From the NCBI GenBank assembly GCA_937890245.1, contig CALACF010000401.1, positions 1 through 5,827 on the forward strand: 5,827 nt of DNA, given 5' to 3'. This stretch comes from an uncultured Flavobacteriales bacterium. Lineage in GTDB: Bacteria; Bacteroidota; Bacteroidia; Flavobacteriales_D; Sanyastnellaceae. Shown here in pieces: positions 1 through 5,827 of the stretch; the stretch's first letter is position 1, and each line of letters opens with the position of its first letter. The notes beneath the pieces are model-generated. The model saw only the letters and a program-made list of their open reading frames with translations, did not search any database and had not been told where the DNA came from. A program made the position numbers and the translations under genes.

Positions 1-347
1 ACCGCGGGTTCAAGTGTACTGTTCAACGTGATCGCGGCAGACCAATACATAGCCATCGTGGTGCCGGGCAATATGTACCGCAAGGCCTACGAAGACAAAA
101 ACCTGCCGCCTGAACTGTTGAGCCGGACGCTCGAGGATGCCGGCACGGTGACCTCGGTCTTGATTCCTTGGAATACCTGCGGCGTGGCGCAAGCTGGCGT
201 ACTGGGCGTGGCGACTGTCGTGTATGCGCCGTATGCGATTTTCAACTTGCTGAGTCCGGTGATGACTTTGATTATGGCAGCGACTGGAATTGGGATGAAG
301 AAATTTGAGAAGCTAGAGCTAGAGCTGGATCAGCCTTCGGAAGTTTG

Positions 348-348
<1 letters not shown>
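1..348 (+). CDS. nhaC: NhaC-type Na+/H+ antiporter, C-terminal fragment
   Basis: This is the last 115 residues of an inner-membrane secondary transporter that exchanges Na+ for protons; the 5' part lies outside the window and the frame is open from base 1. The visible part has hydrophobic stretches at about residues 4-22, 58-80 and 82-100, separated by a charged loop (RKAYEDKNLPPELLSRTLED). The segment TVTSVLIPWNTCGVAQAG is typical of the C-terminal half of NhaC-family antiporters, and a short acidic tail (KKFEKLELELDQPSEV) follows the last membrane segment. Family members are usually about 450-500 residues, so roughly a quarter is present. A GTG at base 28 is an internal Val codon, not a start, because the coding match continues upstream of it. 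The stop TGA (346-348) shares its last base with the uvrA ATG. Substrate preference cannot be judged from this fragment; a related antiporter of the same superfamily is the main alternative. Confidence 0.88.
312..329 (+). repeat. Three-copy hexamer repeat in the nhaC tail
   Basis: The hexamer GCTAGA occurs twice in tandem, followed by a one-mismatch third copy, GCTGGA. It lies inside the antiporter reading frame and encodes the alternating Leu-Glu run of the cytoplasmic tail. A change of one unit would add or remove two residues without shifting the frame. It is short and may simply reflect a low-complexity acidic tail. Confidence 0.5.
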
Positions 349-3209
<2,861 letters not shown>

Positions 3210-3213
3210 ATGG

Positions 3214-3227
3214 CCTACTTTGGTAGG
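3214..3227 (+). other. Small hairpin between uvrA and the LOG gene
   Basis: CCTAC (3214-3218) and GTAGG (3223-3227) form a perfect 5-bp stem closed by the tetraloop TTTG, five bases after the uvrA stop. No run of T follows directly; the next T-rich stretch (3238-3241) is ten bases further on and abuts the next gene. It is therefore a poor intrinsic terminator, but it could weakly attenuate read-through or shape the leader of the next gene. Confidence 0.3.
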
Positions 3228-3247
3228 ACGTATAAAATTTTGAGACG

Positions 3248-3943
3248 ATGAGCAAGCAGAAGCACCATTTGACACGCAGTTGGAAAGAAGTGAAGGCCCA
3301 CGACAGCTGGTCGATCTTCAAAATCATGTCGGAGTTTGTAGAGGGTTTTGAGGCCCTGCACCGCATTGGCCCTTGTGTAAGCATCTTTGGTTCGGCCCGG
3401 AAATCGGAAGACCATCCGGATTACCAATTGGCACGTCAGGCAGGCAAATTGTTGGTTGAAAGCGGCTACGGCGTGATCACCGGGGGAGGCCCAGGCATCA
3501 TGGAAGCCGGCAACCGAGGGGCTTCAGAGGCCGGCGGTATTTCTGTAGGTCTCAATATGGTACTGCCCTTTGAGCAGCACCACAACCCATGGATCAGCCG
3601 AGATAAAAACCTGGAATTCAACTACTTCTTTGTCCGAAAGGTCATGTTCATGAAGTATTCACAGGGCTACATTGTCATGCCGGGTGGATTCGGCACCCTG
3701 GACGAACTATTCGAGGCCATTACCTTGATCCAGACCAGCAAGTCCAAGCGCTTCCCTATCGTTCTCGTGCGCAAGGCGTATTGGCAAGGCATGATGGATT
3801 GGATTCGTGCAAGCTTGCTCGAGAGCGACGCCAATGTCTCTGAGAAAGACCTCGACCTCATGCAACTCGTCGACACGCCGGAAGAAGCAGTGGCCATCAT
3901 CGACAAGTTCTACAAGACCGAGTTGATGCAACCCAACTTTTGA
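3248..3943 (+). CDS. LOG/TIGR00730-family Rossmann-fold phosphoribohydrolase
   Basis: The 231-residue cytoplasmic protein belongs to the LOG ('Lonely guy') family, formerly mis-named lysine decarboxylase. Characterised members hydrolyse the N-glycosidic bond of N6-modified AMP (cytokinin riboside 5'-monophosphates), and some act on AMP or related nucleotides, releasing base and ribose 5-phosphate. Diagnostic motifs are present: GGGPGIMEA at 79-87 and PGGFGTLDE at 145-153 (consensus PGGxGTxxE). R130 in FFVRK and E153 are spaced by 23 residues, as are the catalytic Arg and Glu of plant LOG. An N-terminal extension of about 40 residues precedes the Rossmann core, as in longer bacterial members. 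The start ATG at 3248 has no clear Shine-Dalgarno and sits 38 bases after uvrA; the AT-rich stretch before it might hold a promoter, but I found no clean consensus. The true substrate cannot be told from sequence. Salvage or removal of modified nucleotides is one speculative link to its DNA-repair neighbour. Confidence 0.93.
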   Translation: MSKQKHHLTRSWKEVKAHDSWSIFKIMSEFVEGFEALHRIGPCVSIFGSARKSEDHPDYQLARQAGKLLVESGYGVITGGGPGIMEAGNRGASEAGGISVGLNMVLPFEQHHNPWISRDKNLEFNYFFVRKVMFMKYSQGYIVMPGGFGTLDELFEAITLIQTSKSKRFPIVLVRKAYWQGMMDWIRASLLESDANVSEKDLDLMQLVDTPEEAVAIIDKFYKTELMQPNF

Positions 3944-3961
3944 TCTTTACGTCCTTCAGGC

Positions 3962-4372
3962 ATGCAGAGAACTCAACTCGCCGCCCTCCTGTCATTCAGC
4001 CTGTTTCTATTTGGATGTGAAGGACATACGGCCGTTACCAAAACGGTCCACAACAACACGTCGCACGCGCTCAACCTCACCTTGGACTTGGACCTCAGTG
4101 GCTTCTTGCCCGATTCTGTGAATTTTTCGCTTGCCCCGGGAGAAACACGAGATGTAGCCTGGTATGAACATCGCGGGAAATGCCAAGACTGCACCGCCTT
4201 CGAGAATGGCGCCCTGCACGTGGACAGCCTGATCTTGCACAATTTAGACATCAGCTGGAGTGACGCATTCCTAAGTGCTGGCGACGAGCGCTGGTCCAGC
4301 TCAAATGACGAAGGCATGTCGTGGATTTTATTCCGTCACACCATAGAACTTAGAGATAGCGATATTGATTGA
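3962..4372 (+). CDS. Predicted small lipoprotein of unknown function
   Basis: I do not recognise this 136-residue protein. Its N-terminus is a lipoprotein signal: Arg3, a hydrophobic stretch (LAALLSFSLFLF) and a lipobox-like LFGC with Cys19 as the likely acylated residue. The -2 Phe departs from the usual small residue but is tolerable. The mature part is about 118 residues and appears beta-rich: a threonine/valine strand with NNTSHALNLTLDLDL, then SLAPGETRDVAWYEH, then a CxxC at C74/C77 (KCQDC), and an acidic C-terminus. The 'NN(T/S)...APGE' pattern is reminiscent of small Ig-like envelope lipoproteins, but this is impression only. Cys74 and Cys77 could form a disulfide or bind a metal. The gene lies 18 bases after the LOG gene with no obvious terminator or promoter between, so co-transcription is likely. 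It is followed closely by another exported protein, which suggests an envelope-related pair. The predicted location is the periplasmic face of a membrane or the cell surface. Confidence 0.75.
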   Translation: MQRTQLAALLSFSLFLFGCEGHTAVTKTVHNNTSHALNLTLDLDLSGFLPDSVNFSLAPGETRDVAWYEHRGKCQDCTAFENGALHVDSLILHNLDISWSDAFLSAGDERWSSSNDEGMSWILFRHTIELRDSDID

Positions 4373-4388
4373 GGGCGATATTTAAGCG

Positions 4389-4396
4389 TAGATTTG
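4389..4396 (+). promoter_or_regulatory. Candidate Bacteroidota -7 promoter element
   Basis: TAGATTTG matches the Bacteroidota -7 consensus TAnnTTTG exactly and lies six bases before the ATG at 4402. Possible -33 partners are only near matches to TTTG: ATTG at 4364-4367 (21-base spacing) or ATTG at 4368-4371 (17-base spacing), against about 19-20 expected. Transcription from it would begin almost at the ATG, giving a leaderless or nearly leaderless mRNA. A six-base consensus is expected by chance a few times in a window this size, so this is only a candidate. Confidence 0.3.
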
Positions 4397-4401
4397 CGGC
4401 C

Positions 4402-5370
4402 ATGAATTCGCAACACTCTCCCCTCCTGCTCTTGGCTTTACTGGCTTTTCTCGCTTTCCATACCAGCGCTGCCTCTGCCCAATACACGCTTGAAGTCGAC
4501 TTAGCCGACTACGTGGACCTTGTCGGATCGCCCTCCTTGGCCGCCCCCGGCTGGGATGACCCCGAATTCTCCGTCGACCTCGGCTTTGACTTTCCCTTTT
4601 TCGGGCAAATCACTTCGGGATTCAGCCAAATCGGATTGGGCAACATGATGGGTACACCGGCTTCTGAATCAGCCCTGAACTTGTTTATTCCTGGCGCCTA
4701 TGACTTGGCGGACCTCTCCACTGTCATAAAAGAAGACTCCAAAATCAGTTATTTGCTCGATGGAACGCCAGGCAATTACGTATTCAAAATTGAGTGGAAC
4801 AACTGTGGACTCTATGAGGAAGTTTTCGAAGGAGACAGCAACACCACCTATTCTAGCCGGTATAACGCACAAGTTTGGCTCTACGAAGCTAGCGGTGTCA
4901 TCGAGTATCGATTTGGGCTGATCGACATTCAATTCGAAACGAACCCTCCATTCATTGCTCTGGCTCAAAATCTAAATGTGGACGAAGAAGTTGGTGACCT
5001 CTACATGCTCGTTGGTAACGAGTCGGCCCCCACCTTGGAGATCACAACATTCGACGACGGCTTCACTATCGGGCTCACCTCCGACCCCATCTTCGGCCGC
5101 ATCTACCGCTTCACCCCAGCAATCGACGCCATCGACGAGGCCTCTTCTGCCCTCCCACTTCTCGATTTGTATCCCAATCCTGCCACGGACCGCGTTCAAT
5201 TCGACCTCGGGCCGAAACTCCAAACATGGCGCGCCGTGGACCTCACCGGGCGCACAGTGGCTTCAGGCACGGGCCAAGGCTTAACCCATCTCGACCTCAC
5301 CAATTTCGCCCAAGGCACCTACATCCTCCATGTTGCAGGATTCGCCCCCGCATCGCTGGTCATCCGCTGA
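4402..5370 (+). CDS. T9SS-exported protein with type A C-terminal sorting domain
   Basis: The 322-residue protein has a Sec signal peptide at 1-26 (hydrophobic LLLLALLAFLAF, cleavage after ASA, mature Gln27) and a C-terminal T9SS type A sorting domain at about 251-322. That domain has its usual landmarks: LYPNPATDRVQF (256-267), DLTGR (280-284), a late GTYILHV (315-321 region) and a terminal basic residue (ASLVIR). The protein should cross the inner membrane by Sec and the outer membrane by T9SS, with the sorting domain removed and the product attached to the surface or released. The middle has VDLGFDFPFFGQ (58-69), IEWNNCG (130-136) and NAQVWLYE (155-162), a pattern I associate with beta-sandwich modules of other Bacteroidota secreted proteins. 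No enzyme motif is visible. An in-frame TTG at 4369 would add 11 residues, including KRR, and overlap the previous stop by four bases. It would give a more basic signal-peptide n-region, but its codons are unusual (AGG, ATA, AGA), so the ATG is preferred. Confidence 0.88.
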   Translation: MNSQHSPLLLLALLAFLAFHTSAASAQYTLEVDLADYVDLVGSPSLAAPGWDDPEFSVDLGFDFPFFGQITSGFSQIGLGNMMGTPASESALNLFIPGAYDLADLSTVIKEDSKISYLLDGTPGNYVFKIEWNNCGLYEEVFEGDSNTTYSSRYNAQVWLYEASGVIEYRFGLIDIQFETNPPFIALAQNLNVDEEVGDLYMLVGNESAPTLEITTFDDGFTIGLTSDPIFGRIYRFTPAIDAIDEASSALPLLDLYPNPATDRVQFDLGPKLQTWRAVDLTGRTVASGTGQGLTHLDLTNFAQGTYILHVAGFAPASLVIR

Positions 5371-5395
5371 TTGAAGTTCTGAGGCGGTTTACGAC

Positions 5396-5421
5396 AATCT
5401 GTCAGCCAGATTTGACAGATT
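5396..5421 (+). repeat. Perfect 9-bp inverted repeat, spacer 8
   Basis: AATCTGTCA (5396-5404) and TGACAGATT (5413-5421) are exact reverse complements separated by the 8-base loop GCCAGATT. The geometry (9-N8-9) resembles heat-shock operators such as CIRCE (9-N9-9), but the sequence is different. As RNA it would be a stable 9-bp hairpin. It is not followed by a T-run, so it is unlikely to be an intrinsic terminator. The right arm overlaps the TTGACA at 5412-5417. Confidence 0.75.
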
Positions 5422-5446
5422 CCGACAGAAATTGGCAAAATCTGGC
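5405..5446 (+). repeat. Second 9-bp inverted repeat nested with the first
   Basis: GCCAGATTT (5405-5413) is the exact reverse complement of AAATCTGGC (5438-5446), with 24 bases between. Its left arm is the entire loop of the preceding hairpin plus one stem base. As RNA the two pairings are either alternatives or, with one pair given up, an H-type pseudoknot. As DNA they form overlapping binding sites. Confidence 0.65.
5412..5441 (+). promoter_or_regulatory. htpG: Candidate htpG promoter (-35 TTGACA, -10 CAAAAT)
   Basis: TTGACA at 5412-5417 is a perfect canonical -35 hexamer. CAAAAT at 5436-5441, 18 bases further on, matches four of six positions of TATAAT. This would place the transcript start near 5448 and give a leader of about 38 bases. 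Bacteroidota housekeeping promoters normally use TTTG and TAnnTTTG instead. TTTG at 5411-5414 is present, but no good -7 element follows at the right distance, so the call is tentative. Confidence 0.3.
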
Positions 5447-5474
5447 GCAGAAGTAAACGGCACAGGATTTGACT

Positions 5475-5479
5475 GAGGG
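5475..5479 (+). promoter_or_regulatory. htpG: Shine-Dalgarno-like GAGGG before htpG
   Basis: GAGGG ends six bases before the ATG at 5486, a good position for pairing with the 3' end of 16S rRNA. It is the clearest ribosome binding site in the window and supports ATG 5486 as the start. Confidence 0.5.
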
Positions 5480-5485
5480 CGCGAC

Positions 5486-5827
<342 letters not shown>

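Larger units (their letters stand above)
5371..5485 (+). promoter_or_regulatory. htpG upstream control region
   Basis: This 115-base gap is the longest non-coding stretch in the window. It contains five related half-sites: AATCTG at 5396 and 5439, CAGATT at 5407 and 5416, and CAGAAATT at 5426, spaced about 9-13 bases apart, close to one helical turn. They build the inverted repeats listed separately and overlap a candidate promoter. The octamer GATTTGAC also occurs twice (5409-5416 and 5466-5473), 57 bases apart. The arrangement suggests an operator or structured leader for the downstream heat-shock gene. I see no CIRCE element or other named operator. No convincing intrinsic terminator for the upstream gene is present. 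Confidence 0.55.

Noticed and set aside
345..347. TTG as the uvrA start
   Set aside because: It would add only one residue before an ATG that has the standard stop-start overlap with the antiporter gene; E. coli-like UvrA alignment also begins at the ATG.
3228..3247. AT-rich stretch before the LOG gene as a promoter
   Set aside because: TATAAA and a TTTG are present, but AAATTTTG misses the TAnnTTTG consensus by one base, no -33 TTTG lies at about 19-20 bases, and the start codon follows too closely.
5396..5421. Rho-independent terminator for the T9SS-protein gene
   Set aside because: The 9-bp stem is only moderately GC-rich and is followed by CCGACAG rather than a T-run.
5371..5485. CIRCE or sigma-32 heat-shock promoter for htpG
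   Set aside because: The repeat arms do not match TTAGCACTC/GAGTGCTAA, and there is no CTTGAA plus CCCCAT pair at proper spacing.

Overview
This 5.8-kb window reads as a compact, ordinary chromosomal segment of a Bacteroidota bacterium. Base composition is in the mid-50s % GC by eye, which is high for many members of the phylum. The strongest lineage evidence is a secreted protein ending in a type A C-terminal sorting domain of the type IX secretion system (T9SS), a system confined to Bacteroidota and close relatives. A TAnnTTTG motif of the kind used as the Bacteroidota -7 promoter element lies just before that gene, and the UvrA and HtpG sequences also look Bacteroidota-like. I cannot place it below phylum; no rRNA or tRNA is present.

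Layout, all genes on the + strand: (1) bases 1-348, the C-terminal end of an NhaC-type Na+/H+ antiporter, cut by the window edge. (2) 348-3209, a complete uvrA (nucleotide excision repair damage sensor) whose ATG overlaps the nhaC stop codon by one base. (3) 3248-3943, a LOG/TIGR00730-family Rossmann-fold phosphoribohydrolase. (4) 3962-4372, a small predicted lipoprotein of unknown function. (5) 4402-5370, a T9SS-exported protein of unknown function. (6) 5371-5485, the only sizeable intergenic region, densely packed with inverted repeats. (7) 5486-5827, the N-terminal part of htpG (bacterial Hsp90), cut by the right edge.

The first five genes are so close together (1-base overlap, then gaps of 38, 18 and 29 bases) that they could be co-transcribed, though they do not form an obvious single pathway: ion homeostasis, DNA repair, nucleotide salvage or cytokinin-type chemistry, and two envelope or secreted proteins. 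htpG appears to be a separate transcription unit with its own control region.

I see no CRISPR array, insertion sequence, phage gene, toxin-antitoxin pair or defence system, and no convincing new multi-gene system. The most interesting signal is the htpG upstream region. A perfect 9-bp inverted repeat (9-N8-9) has a loop that is itself perfectly complementary to a segment 26 bases further on. This gives overlapping or pseudoknot-capable structures which also coincide with a candidate -35/-10 promoter. Secondary points are the uncharacterised lipoprotein and T9SS-protein pair, a UvrA first zinc module lacking one of its four cysteines, and a reversal of GC skew and codon ending inside uvrA.
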